Assembly: GCA_002365025.1 (NCBI GenBank) | Contig: DEYX01000032.1 | Coordinates: forward strand, 1 to 26,607 | Direction: 5' to 3' | Origin: Hungatella sp. UBA3147 | GTDB lineage: Bacteria; Bacillota; Clostridia; Lachnospirales; Lachnospiraceae | Length of the DNA: 26,607 nucleotides | In this document: positions 15,252-22,729 of the stretch, piece by piece | Position numbering within the stretch: the first letter of the stretch is position 1 | How the letters are laid out: each line of letters starts with the position of its first letter | Program-made: the position numbers and the translations under genes | The notes under the pieces: model-generated | The model's database searches: none | What the model was told of the DNA's origin: nothing | The model's input: the letters and a program-made list of their open reading frames with translations, nothing else

Positions 15252-17129
15252 ATGGGATCTGCTGTAAGAACTAAAAAATTACGGATCGGCGGGATGACCT
15301 GTATCAGCTGTCAAAATAAAATTGAAAAAAAATTGCGCAACACGGCTGGAATCGAAAAAGCAGAAGTAAGTTACAGCGCCGGTACTGCTGTCATCACCTT
15401 TGATACGGATATTATTTCGTATAAAAGCATTGTAGGGATTATTGAAGGTCTGGATTACAAGGTATTAACAGATCATGAAAAGCAGGGACCGGATAGCAGC
15501 CGGGTCATAGGAATCCTGCTCATCATTGTTTCCTTATATATGCTGTTCCAGCAGTTCGGCCTTTTAAATCTGCTTGCGCCCAGCCAGCTGGCAGACGAAA
15601 AGATGAGTTATGGAATGCTGTTTTTCATCGGTCTGGTTACATCCGTTCATTGCGTGGCAATGTGCGGCGGAATCAATCTGTCCCAGTGCATTCCAAAAAG
15701 CGGAGATGCTGTCTCAGAAAAAAGCCGTTTTTCCACATTCCGGCCAACTTTTCTTTATAACCTGGGACGGGTGATCTCTTACACTGCGGTAGGCTTCCTG
15801 GTGGGAGCCCTGGGTTCGGTGGTAACATTCTCTAATACTCTTCAGGGAGTATTAAAGCTGGCTGCCGGAGTGTTTATGGTCATTATGGGCATAAACATGC
15901 TGGGAATTTTCCCGTGGCTGCGCAGGCTGAATCCGAGAATGCCTCAAATTTTTGCGAGAAAAATTTACAAAGAAAAATCAAAAAGCAGCAGTCCTCTGAT
16001 TGTGGGTCTGCTTAACGGCCTTATGCCATGCGGCCCCTTACAGGCGATGCAGATCTATGCATTGTCCACCGGAAGCCCCTTTTCCGGCGCGCTGTCCATG
16101 TTCCTGTTCAGCCTCGGTACCGTACCTCTGATGTTCGGACTTGGAGCACTTTCCTCAGCACTGGGAAAAAGGTTCACAAGCAAGGTCATGACAGTGGGAG
16201 CGGTTCTGGTTGTGGTACTTGGTATGTCCATGTTTTCCCAGGGGTTGAGCCTGTCAGGATTCCAGGCACCGGACTTATTCTCAAGTGGCGGAAACAACGC
16301 CTATGCAGCCGGAGGGCAGGAGAAAAAGGAAGATATAAAAATAGAAGACGGAGTTCAGATCATAAACAGTACCCTTTCTCCAGGCAGATATCCCAACATC
16401 AATGTTCAGAAAGGGATGCCGGTAAAATGGATCATCGATGCGCCCCAGGGAAGCGTAAACGGCTGTAACAACCGGATGATTATCCGGGATCTTGGCATTG
16501 AATATTCCTTTAAGACAGGAGAAAATGTCATTGAATTTACTCCTGAAAAAACAGGGAAGATCTCTTACAGCTGTTGGATGGGGATGATCCGTGGGACCAT
16601 TAATGTGTCGGAAGAAGGAGATGCAAAGAACAGCACAGGCTCTGATGGAGAGGGTGTATTAAAAGAATATGCACCGGAAGAACCGGTAGCAGCCGGTTAT
16701 ACGATTCCAACGGAAGAAATTGCAGTTGCGGAAGACGCAACGGATGAATACGGAAACAGCATTCAGAGAATTACGATGGAACTTACAGATGAAGGATTTA
16801 AGCCGGCAGCGGCAGTGGTGAAATCTGGTATGGATGTGGAATGGAATATTATTGACAATACGTCTGGTGACACATATGGAACCCAGCTTCTTGTTCCGGA
16901 TTTTGCAACCCAGCTTCCTCTTGAAGAGGGAGAAAACAACCTGTATTTTACACCCGCAGGAAGCTTTGACTTTTCCACCGGGGACAATGCTTTTTATGGG
17001 TATATCAAGGTTGTGGATGATTTAGATAACTTAGATATGGATGCCATTAAGAAAGAAATAAGCAGTTTTAAGACTCTTATCTGGCCTGAAGATACCTTCC
17101 AGGGAGCCGGCGGTTCCTGCTGCGGATAA
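15252..17129 (+). CDS. HMA - SafE/DsbD_2-type membrane protein with cupredoxin-like C-terminus
   Basis: The start is ATG 15252, set by AAGGAGG; an upstream TTG-type extension would overlap the previous terminator. The product is 625 residues. Residues ~8-75 are a heavy-metal-associated domain with GMTCISC (C17, C20). Residues ~85-370 hold a sulfite exporter TauE/SafE-like core of about seven membrane segments, including VHCVAMCGG and LMPCGPLQAMQIY, metal-ligand-like motifs shared with DsbD_2 proteins. Residues ~385-470 are cupredoxin-like, with C405 (NGCNN) and C441 (SCWMGM) as candidate copper ligands. A second similar domain (~500-590) lacks these residues. The chain ends in GGSCCG. The family is thought to move copper (or electrons) across the membrane; next to CopA and CopZ, copper handling is the likely role. 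Its exact direction of transport cannot be read from sequence. Confidence 0.88.
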   Translation: MGSAVRTKKLRIGGMTCISCQNKIEKKLRNTAGIEKAEVSYSAGTAVITFDTDIISYKSIVGIIEGLDYKVLTDHEKQGPDSSRVIGILLIIVSLYMLFQQFGLLNLLAPSQLADEKMSYGMLFFIGLVTSVHCVAMCGGINLSQCIPKSGDAVSEKSRFSTFRPTFLYNLGRVISYTAVGFLVGALGSVVTFSNTLQGVLKLAAGVFMVIMGINMLGIFPWLRRLNPRMPQIFARKIYKEKSKSSSPLIVGLLNGLMPCGPLQAMQIYALSTGSPFSGALSMFLFSLGTVPLMFGLGALSSALGKRFTSKVMTVGAVLVVVLGMSMFSQGLSLSGFQAPDLFSSGGNNAYAAGGQEKKEDIKIEDGVQIINSTLSPGRYPNINVQKGMPVKWIIDAPQGSVNGCNNRMIIRDLGIEYSFKTGENVIEFTPEKTGKISYSCWMGMIRGTINVSEEGDAKNSTGSDGEGVLKEYAPEEPVAAGYTIPTEEIAVAEDATDEYGNSIQRITMELTDEGFKPAAAVVKSGMDVEWNIIDNTSGDTYGTQLLVPDFATQLPLEEGENNLYFTPAGSFDFSTGDNAFYGYIKVVDDLDNLDMDAIKKEISSFKTLIWPEDTFQGAGGSCCG

Positions 17130-17225
17130 TCAGGGAATCGATCTGTTTTGGCTGAGGAAATCCCTTCCAGGGATACCTCTATACCCTCGGAATAGGGAAA
17201 GGAAAGAGGAAAGGAGAATGGATTG

Positions 17226-17321
17226 ATGAGTTTTTTATTAAGTCACTGGCACTGCATACTCCCGGTTTTTGGTATTATCATAGCAATGTTTTTTATGGGA
17301 GACAAACAGAAAAAGAATTAA
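17226..17321 (+). CDS. 31-residue membrane peptide with an HWHC motif
   Basis: ATG 17226 follows AAGGAG by nine bases and encodes 31 residues: MSFLLSHWHC, a hydrophobic helix (about residues 11-24, ILPVFGIIIAMFFM), and the basic tail GDKQKKN. A start at 17218 stops after two codons. The gene lies between the SafE-type protein and the DUF2318 lipoprotein, all on one strand with gaps of 96 and 28 bp, so it is probably part of that operon. H7, H9 and C10 next to a membrane helix would suit metal binding or a helper role in a membrane complex; this is inference. I do not recognise the family with certainty. Confidence 0.6.
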   Translation: MSFLLSHWHCILPVFGIIIAMFFMGDKQKKN

Positions 17322-17349
17322 CAAAGTATAAATTCAGGAGGACATTTAC

Positions 17350-17904
17350 ATGTTACAGAAATTTCAGAACGGATATGTCAAAAGAAACGGAAAGAAACGC
17401 AGTGGGCTTCCAATGAAGCTTGCACTACTGATGATAGCAGCCGCAGCCCTTACTGCATGCGCTCCCAAGAAAACGGCGGAGAAAACAGAATCAACCAAAG
17501 CAGCGGCAGAAAGTGCCCAAAAGGTAGGGAATGGAGAGACCCTTGTAATTCCGGTAAAGGATATTTCAAGTACGGCCCAATTTTACCCGGTTGATGTAGA
17601 CGGTACTCAGATGGAGGTCATTGCTGTCCAGGCTCCGGATGGAACGATCCGGACAGCGTTTAACACCTGCCAGGTATGCTATGATTCAGGAAGAGGATAC
17701 TATAAGCAGGATGGAGATGTTCTTGTGTGCCAGAACTGTGGAAACCGTTTTCCTATGAACCGGGTAGAAGTGGAGGCAGGCGGCTGCAATCCCTGGCCTA
17801 TTTTTGACAAGGAAAAGACCGTGACAGACGAGTCCATCACGATCTCTTATGATTTCCTTAAGGAATCCAAGGAGATATTTGCTAACTGGAAAGCTTCTTA
17901 TTAA
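17350..17904 (+). CDS. DUF2318 Cys-rich lipoprotein
   Basis: The 184-residue protein starts at ATG 17350 after AGGAGG. An extended basic N-terminus is followed by a lipoprotein signal ending in the lipobox LTAC (C37). A Thr/Lys/Ala-rich linker leads into a DUF2318 domain with paired cysteines C107/C110 (TCQVCYDSGRGYY), C127/C130 (CQNCGNRF) and C146 (GGCNPWP). DUF2318 proteins are predicted to bind Fe-S or metal through these pairs and occur with iron or copper transport genes. Here the protein would be anchored outside the membrane, probably beside the SafE-type protein. Its stop codon overlaps that of the leftward HxlR gene by four bases, with no terminator between them. Confidence 0.9.
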   Translation: MLQKFQNGYVKRNGKKRSGLPMKLALLMIAAAALTACAPKKTAEKTESTKAAAESAQKVGNGETLVIPVKDISSTAQFYPVDVDGTQMEVIAVQAPDGTIRTAFNTCQVCYDSGRGYYKQDGDVLVCQNCGNRFPMNRVEVEAGGCNPWPIFDKEKTVTDESITISYDFLKESKEIFANWKASY

Positions 17905-18269
17905 TAATCTTTCGTGGGGAATTTCATGGAGCAGCTTACGGTAAGGCCATTCTGCCTTAAGTAATCTGCTCCCCAATTATACATGGTTTCCAGAATAGGA
18001 CGGATACTGTTTCCAAGATCCGAAAGCATATACTCTACCTTTGGGGGCACTACCGGATATACGGTACGGATGATCAGATGATCTTCCTCCAGTTCCCGCA
18101 GCTGCTGGGTGAGCATTTTGGGTGTTGCCTGGGGAATGAGCTTGCGAAGCTCTCCAAACCGAAGGGTATTGTTAATTAAGTGCCATAAGATGAGGGCTTT
18201 GTATTTCCCTCCGATCATATCCAATGTGGCATCTACGGGGCAATGATAAGTTGTGCAGCCGCTGTTCAT
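17901..18269 (-). CDS. HxlR-family winged-helix regulator
   Basis: The 122-residue protein has the HxlR layout: CPVDATLDMIGGKYKALILWHL, then RFGELRKLIPQATPKMLTQQLRELEEDHLI (DNA-recognition helices), and VYPVVPPKVEYMLSDLGNSIRPIL (wing and dimer helix). C10 is the conserved N-terminal cysteine used for redox or electrophile sensing in several members; C5 and C115 are additional. GGGAGGAG precedes ATG 18269. It is divergent from copA, and an imperfect dyad (18326-18340) overlaps both promoters, so it probably controls itself and copA. No CsoR or CopY repressor was seen nearby, which makes this and the downstream two-component system the candidate copper regulators. Confidence 0.93.
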   Translation of the reverse strand: MNSGCTTYHCPVDATLDMIGGKYKALILWHLINNTLRFGELRKLIPQATPKMLTQQLRELEEDHLIIRTVYPVVPPKVEYMLSDLGNSIRPILETMYNWGADYLRQNGLTVSCSMKFPTKDY

Positions 18270-18301
18270 TTAAAATCTCCTCCCTTAGTATCGTTTTGGG
18301 T

Positions 18302-18353
18302 ACTATAACACAAAAAAGTGCATACTTGCAAATTTCGCAATTAGTGCCATAAT
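18302..18353. promoter_or_regulatory. Divergent promoters and candidate HxlR operator
   Basis: The palindromic hexamer TTGCAA (18326-18331) can serve as -35 box in both directions: leftward with TATAGT (18307-18302, 18-bp spacer) for the HxlR gene, and rightward with CATAAT (18348-18353, 16-bp spacer) for copA. The 15-bp imperfect dyad TTGCAAATTTCGCAA (18326-18340) covers it. A protein bound there would block both genes. Inference from layout. Confidence 0.5.
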
Positions 18354-18499
18354 AATAACATGAGTACTCGAAAAATACAAGATAACAGGATAGCATATTT
18401 TTGGAGGCCATGGAAAAAACTAGTATTATTGTGATCTTTGCCGACGCCGGAGGGGACGCCCAAAGGAAGGGGCAGTAAAAAATAGTGAGGTGAAACAGA

Positions 18500-20980
18500 A
18501 TGGAAAGTCAAATTTTAAATATAAGGGGCATGACCTGTGCAGCCTGCGCGCAGAGAATTGAAAAAACAGTGCGGAAGCTTTCCGGTATCAGCCAGGCGAA
18601 TGTAAATCTGGCAAGTGAAAAGCTGTTTGTGGAATATGACAGCAGTGCCCTTGAACTTTCTGCGATTAAAGCAGCAGTATCAAAAATCGGATATGAGGTG
18701 GTGGAAAAATCCGAAAATGCCAATGTGACCATACCAATTGGCGGAATGACCTGTGCGGCCTGTGCGAAACGTATAGAAAAAGTTGTGGGAAAACTGGATG
18801 GTGTGATAAGTACATCGGTTAATTTTGCAACAGAAAAAGCTTCTGTTGCCTACGATCCTCAGAAGGTCAGGATGTCTGCCATACGGGCAGCCATTGAAAA
18901 GGCAGGCTACAAGGCCCTGGAAGTAAATAAAGCAGATGCAGCGGATGAGGACCGGGCACGCAAGCAGCGGGAGATTAAGACCCTATGGACGAAGTTCATC
19001 GTGTCTGCGGTATTTTCCATACCTCTTCTCTACGTTGCCATGGCACCCATGATTAAGATCGTCAGTCTGCCTTTCCCGGCAGGGATCGCTCCCATGGAGT
19101 ATCCCCTGATCTATGCTCTTGTGGAACTACTGCTGGTGGTTCCAGTCGTAGGCGTTGGATATAAATTCTATACCATTGGTTTTAAAGCCCTGTTACAGAG
19201 AAGTCCAAACATGGATTCTCTGATCGCTATAGGAACTACAGCCGCTGTTCTATACAGCATCTACAACACGTTCCAGATTGCAGAAGGACATTTTATGGCA
19301 GTGGACTCCCTTTATTATGAATCGGCGGGAGTTATCATCACCCTTATTCTGCTGGGAAAATCCATGGAAGCAGTATCAAAGGGAAGAACCAGTGAAGCGA
19401 TCAAGAAGCTGATGGGCCTTGCGCCCAAGACAGCAATCATTCTTGAAGACGGCGTGGAAAAAGAGATTCCTATTGACGAAGTAGAAATCGGTGATATGAT
19501 TTTAGTAAAGCCCGGCGAAAAGATCCCGGTAGACGGGACCGTGATAGGCGGCCATACTGCCATTGATGAATCCATGCTGACCGGTGAAAGCATGCCGGTG
19601 GATAAAAAAGAAGGGGATCAGGTTTATGCCGCTTCCCTGAACACCACAGGAACCATTCAGTTCAGAGCGGAAAAGATCGGCAGCGATACGGCCCTTGCTC
19701 AGATCATCAAGCTGGTGGAGGACGCTCAGGGCTCAAAGGCACCAATCGCTCAGATGGCAGACATTGTTTCCGGATATTTCGTTCCGGTCGTTTGTGTGAT
19801 TGCCCTGCTTTCCGGTATTGCCTGGTATATCGGCACCGCCGGAGATTTAAAGTTTGCACTTACTATATTTATTTCAGTGCTGGTTATCGCCTGCCCATGT
19901 GCCTTAGGTCTTGCGACACCAACTGCTATCATGGTTGGAACCGGAAAGGGCGCGGAAAACGGCATCCTGATCAAGGGCGGAGAGGCTCTTGAGACAGCCC
20001 ATAAAATCAGTACGATCGTATTTGATAAAACAGGCACCATTACCGAAGGGAAACCGACGGTGACTGATGTACTGGCTGTAGAAGGGGTTTCCAAAGAACT
20101 GCTGCTTCAGCTTACGGCTTCAGCAGAAAAGGGCTCTGAGCATCCTCTGGGGCAGGCAATTGTCCATGGTGCGGAAGATGCCGGACTTACCTTATCTGCA
20201 GCGGAACATTTTGAGTCCTTAACCGGACGGGGGATAGAAGCGAAGATAGACGGAGAAGATATCCTTGCCGGGAACCGGAAGCTGATGATGGAACGCAGCA
20301 TTTCCTTAACAGGAATGGAGGAAGCGTCAGACCAGCTGGCCGGGGAAGGAAAAACACCGATGTATGTAGCCATTAACGGCAAGCTGGCAGGTATTGTAGC
20401 CGTTGCGGACGTTGTAAAGGAATCCAGCAGGGCTGCCATTGAACGCCTGCATAAGATGGGCATAGAAGTAGCCATGATCACCGGTGACAATAAGAGAACT
20501 GCAGAGGCTATTGCAAAACAGGTAGGAATCGACCGGGTATTGTCCGAGGTGCTTCCTCAGGATAAATCCGATGAGGTCAGGAAGCTGCAGGCCGAAGGAC
20601 GCAAGGTAGCCATGGTAGGTGATGGAATCAACGACGCTCCTGCTCTTGCCCAGGCGGATATCGGTATCGCAATCGGTTCCGGTACAGACGTAGCCATGGA
20701 ATCCGCTGACATCGTTCTTATGCGTTCCGATTTAATGGATGTACCCACAGCTATCAACTTAAGCAAACAGACCATCCGAAACATCAAGCAAAATCTTTTC
20801 TGGGCCTTCGGCTATAATGTGATTGGAATCCCAATCGCTGCAGGGCTTTTACATCTGCTCTTTAACGGGCCGCTTCTTAACCCGATTTTTGCAGCAGCAG
20901 CCATGAGCTTAAGCTCGGTTTCCGTGCTGACGAATGCATTGCGGCTGAAACGATTCAAACCAACCACAGGAACGAGGTGA
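18500..20980 (+). CDS. copA: Copper-exporting P1B-type ATPase CopA
   Basis: The 826-residue protein has every P1B-1 hallmark. Two N-terminal heavy-metal-associated domains carry GMTCAAC (C13/C16 and C85/C88). The actuator loop has TGES (361-364). The ion-binding CPC is at 465-467, DKTGT with the phosphorylated aspartate is D509, SEHPLG binds nucleotide, and GDGINDAPALAQAD is the hinge. YNVIGIP and MSLSSVSVLTNALRL in the last membrane segments are the Cu(I)-specific Y-N and M-x2-S-S signatures. It uses ATP to pump Cu(I) out of the cytoplasm. GAGGTG precedes ATG 18500. The gene is followed at 7 bp by an exported protein and then by CopZ, forming one operon. Confidence 0.97.
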   Translation: MESQILNIRGMTCAACAQRIEKTVRKLSGISQANVNLASEKLFVEYDSSALELSAIKAAVSKIGYEVVEKSENANVTIPIGGMTCAACAKRIEKVVGKLDGVISTSVNFATEKASVAYDPQKVRMSAIRAAIEKAGYKALEVNKADAADEDRARKQREIKTLWTKFIVSAVFSIPLLYVAMAPMIKIVSLPFPAGIAPMEYPLIYALVELLLVVPVVGVGYKFYTIGFKALLQRSPNMDSLIAIGTTAAVLYSIYNTFQIAEGHFMAVDSLYYESAGVIITLILLGKSMEAVSKGRTSEAIKKLMGLAPKTAIILEDGVEKEIPIDEVEIGDMILVKPGEKIPVDGTVIGGHTAIDESMLTGESMPVDKKEGDQVYAASLNTTGTIQFRAEKIGSDTALAQIIKLVEDAQGSKAPIAQMADIVSGYFVPVVCVIALLSGIAWYIGTAGDLKFALTIFISVLVIACPCALGLATPTAIMVGTGKGAENGILIKGGEALETAHKISTIVFDKTGTITEGKPTVTDVLAVEGVSKELLLQLTASAEKGSEHPLGQAIVHGAEDAGLTLSAAEHFESLTGRGIEAKIDGEDILAGNRKLMMERSISLTGMEEASDQLAGEGKTPMYVAINGKLAGIVAVADVVKESSRAAIERLHKMGIEVAMITGDNKRTAEAIAKQVGIDRVLSEVLPQDKSDEVRKLQAEGRKVAMVGDGINDAPALAQADIGIAIGSGTDVAMESADIVLMRSDLMDVPTAINLSKQTIRNIKQNLFWAFGYNVIGIPIAAGLLHLLFNGPLLNPIFAAAAMSLSSVSVLTNALRLKRFKPTTGTR

Positions 20981-20987
20981 ACCGGAT

Positions 20988-21710
20988 ATGAACAAAAATG
21001 GAAAATTAATTGCAGCGGTGGGAGCAGCCGCAGTATTAGTGGTAGCGATCGTTGCTGCGGTTATACAGACGGCTGGGGGAAATCTGGATGTAGTCGGAAA
21101 ACAATCTGCCGAATCCTTTGAAACAATTTTAAATACGATTCCTGACAATGTGAAAGCTGATGAAATCAATAGGGGCTGGTCCTTAACTGCCCCGGATGGC
21201 GGTGTACGCTTTATCTGGAGCGGAGATTACAGCCAGAGTCCGCTTCATGACGTAATGCTGGAGCTTGATGCGGCCCCATTTACCGATGCAGGGCTTGTTA
21301 CGGATAAGCTGCCGGATAATTACGCAGCCTATGATGGGATGCTGATGGTAGGAACAAAGCTTGGAACCGAAAAACCGGTTTCTGAGGGAGAGGCAACTCC
21401 TCTTGCAGCCTATGAGCAGATCGTAAATAAGCACCGCAGCTTTATCAACTACCATATGGACATGGATCACTATGGGGTAAAGCTGGGAGACGGCAATATG
21501 TTTGAATGGGCAAAAAATATGGAAACAAATACCGTGAAAAACCTAGATCAGGATAAGGACATTGTTTTTGTATTAAATCCCGAACCTCTCATTGCAGCCG
21601 GTGTTGATCCGGAAAAAGTGGAAGGCTGGGTATATGCCCCGGTTTCAGTAATGGAAGGCGGAAAGACTTTAGAGGTATATAAATTATTAAAACCCTTTAA
21701 TTTAAAATAA
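20988..21710 (+). CDS. Exported or membrane-anchored protein of unknown function in the copper operon
   Basis: The 240-residue protein starts at ATG 20988, 7 bp after copA. One N-terminal hydrophobic segment (~8-27, AAVGAAAVLVVAIVAAVIQT) with no clear cleavage site suggests a signal anchor; the rest is soluble and would lie outside the membrane. It includes WSLTAPDGGVRFIWSGDY, then LDAAPFTDAGLVTDKLPDNY and a Met/His cluster NYHMDMDHYG (H156, M157, M159, H161) that resembles extracytoplasmic copper sites. I do not recognise a domain family. Position between CopA and CopZ suggests it accepts exported copper or protects the surface from it; this is inference. Confidence 0.8.
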   Translation: MNKNGKLIAAVGAAAVLVVAIVAAVIQTAGGNLDVVGKQSAESFETILNTIPDNVKADEINRGWSLTAPDGGVRFIWSGDYSQSPLHDVMLELDAAPFTDAGLVTDKLPDNYAAYDGMLMVGTKLGTEKPVSEGEATPLAAYEQIVNKHRSFINYHMDMDHYGVKLGDGNMFEWAKNMETNTVKNLDQDKDIVFVLNPEPLIAAGVDPEKVEGWVYAPVSVMEGGKTLEVYKLLKPFNLK

Positions 21711-21732
21711 AAATATAACGGAGGTAACTCAA

Positions 21733-21939
21733 ATGGCAAAATCAGTTATAAATGTAGATGGAATGGCATGTGAACACTGTGTAAAGGCGATTACAAATGC
21801 GGTAGGTGCTTTATCAGGCGTATCCGGTGTATCGGTGGATCTGGAAGCAAAAACCGTAACCGTGGATCATGACCCGGATCAGGCATCCGTAGATAAGATC
21901 AAAGCTGAGATTGAAGATCAGGGCTATGATATCATTTAG
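21733..21939 (+). CDS. copZ: Copper chaperone CopZ
   Basis: This 68-residue single-domain heavy-metal-associated protein has the CxxC motif in MACEHCVKAI (C13, C16) near the start of helix 1 and the full beta-alpha-beta-beta-alpha-beta length (…VTVDHDPDQASVDKIKAEIEDQGYDI). It carries Cu(I) in the cytoplasm and hands it to CopA. GGAGG precedes ATG 21733, 22 bp after the exported protein, and a terminator follows, so CopA, the exported protein and CopZ form one transcription unit. Confidence 0.95.
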   Translation: MAKSVINVDGMACEHCVKAITNAVGALSGVSGVSVDLEAKTVTVDHDPDQASVDKIKAEIEDQGYDII

Positions 21940-21954
21940 CAGTAAGTAAGAGGA

Positions 21955-21996
21955 CGGGAACCGCATAACCATGCGGTTCCCGCCTTTCGCGTTTTG
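21955..21996 (+). terminator. Intrinsic terminator after copZ
   Basis: CGGGAACCGCAT and ATGCGGTTCCCG form a 12-bp stem with the loop AACC, followed by CCTTTCGCGTTTTGATTT. The T run is interrupted but the stem is strong. Confidence 0.85.
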
Positions 21997-22021
21997 ATTT
22001 CTATTAGATAGAGGTGCTAAA

Positions 22022-22729
22022 ATGCTTAAAAGCAGCAAAAATGTATTGGTTGTGGATGATGAACCTAAAATACTGGAGGTTGTCTGCCTTCTTTTGGAAA
22101 GCAAGGGATTCCGCACATTCCCTGCCGAAAACGGCAGGAAGGCCCTGGAGATATTTGATTCGGAAAATATTTCTCTTGTTATTCTGGATCTTATGATGCC
22201 GGATATCTCAGGAGAAGAGGTGTGCATTGCTATCCGTAAAAAATCCCGGGTTCCCGTCATCATGCTGACCGCCAAGGTGGATGAAGGTGATGTGGTGGAA
22301 GGGTTGGGCCTTGGGGCAGATGATTATGTTACTAAGCCCTTTGGTTTAAAAGAACTGTATGCCAGAGTTGAAGCTGTTCTCCGCAGGACAGAAAGAGACC
22401 TGGTACCTCTTGTTAAACGGAATTCCTGGAGAAACGGAGATCTGGTCATTGATTTTGAGAAGAATGAAGTTCGTAAAAAGGGAATCAGCCTGACCCTGAC
22501 GCCAAGTGAATTGAAAATCCTGTCGGTGCTCATCAAATACCCTGGGAAGGTCTTTACCAGAGAGGAACTGATCGAGGCGGCTCTTGACAAGGGCTTTGCC
22601 GGATATGACAGGGCGATAGACAGCCATATTAAAAATATTAGAAAAAAGGTTGAGGACGATCCCAAAAACCCGGTGTATGTGAGGACGATCCCGGGGCTGG
22701 GATATAAATTCGGAGGGGATGGAGATTGA
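22022..22729 (+). CDS. OmpR-family response regulator
   Basis: The 235-residue protein has a receiver domain (1-~120) with the acidic pair D12/D13, the phosphorylated D56 (VILDLMMPD), T in MLTAK and K in DDYVTKPF. The winged-helix DNA-binding domain (~135-233) shows LTPSELKILSVLIKYPGKVFTREEL and the C-terminal DSHIKNIRKKVEDD and VRTIPGLGYKF. GAGGTG precedes ATG 22022. Its last four bases overlap the kinase start, so the two are translated together. Its location after copZ suggests metal stress as the signal, though the terminator between them means a separate transcript is likely. Confidence 0.95.
   Translation: MLKSSKNVLVVDDEPKILEVVCLLLESKGFRTFPAENGRKALEIFDSENISLVILDLMMPDISGEEVCIAIRKKSRVPVIMLTAKVDEGDVVEGLGLGADDYVTKPFGLKELYARVEAVLRRTERDLVPLVKRNSWRNGDLVIDFEKNEVRKKGISLTLTPSELKILSVLIKYPGKVFTREELIEAALDKGFAGYDRAIDSHIKNIRKKVEDDPKNPVYVRTIPGLGYKFGGDGD

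Noticed and set aside
16028..16468. 146-codon frame inside the SafE-type gene
   Set aside because: It is a shadow in another frame of a gene with clear domain structure throughout.
18410..18478. 22-codon frame upstream of copA after GGAGG
   Set aside because: Only two bases separate GGAGG from the ATG, and the sequence shows no domain or membrane helix. A leader peptide is possible but unsupported.
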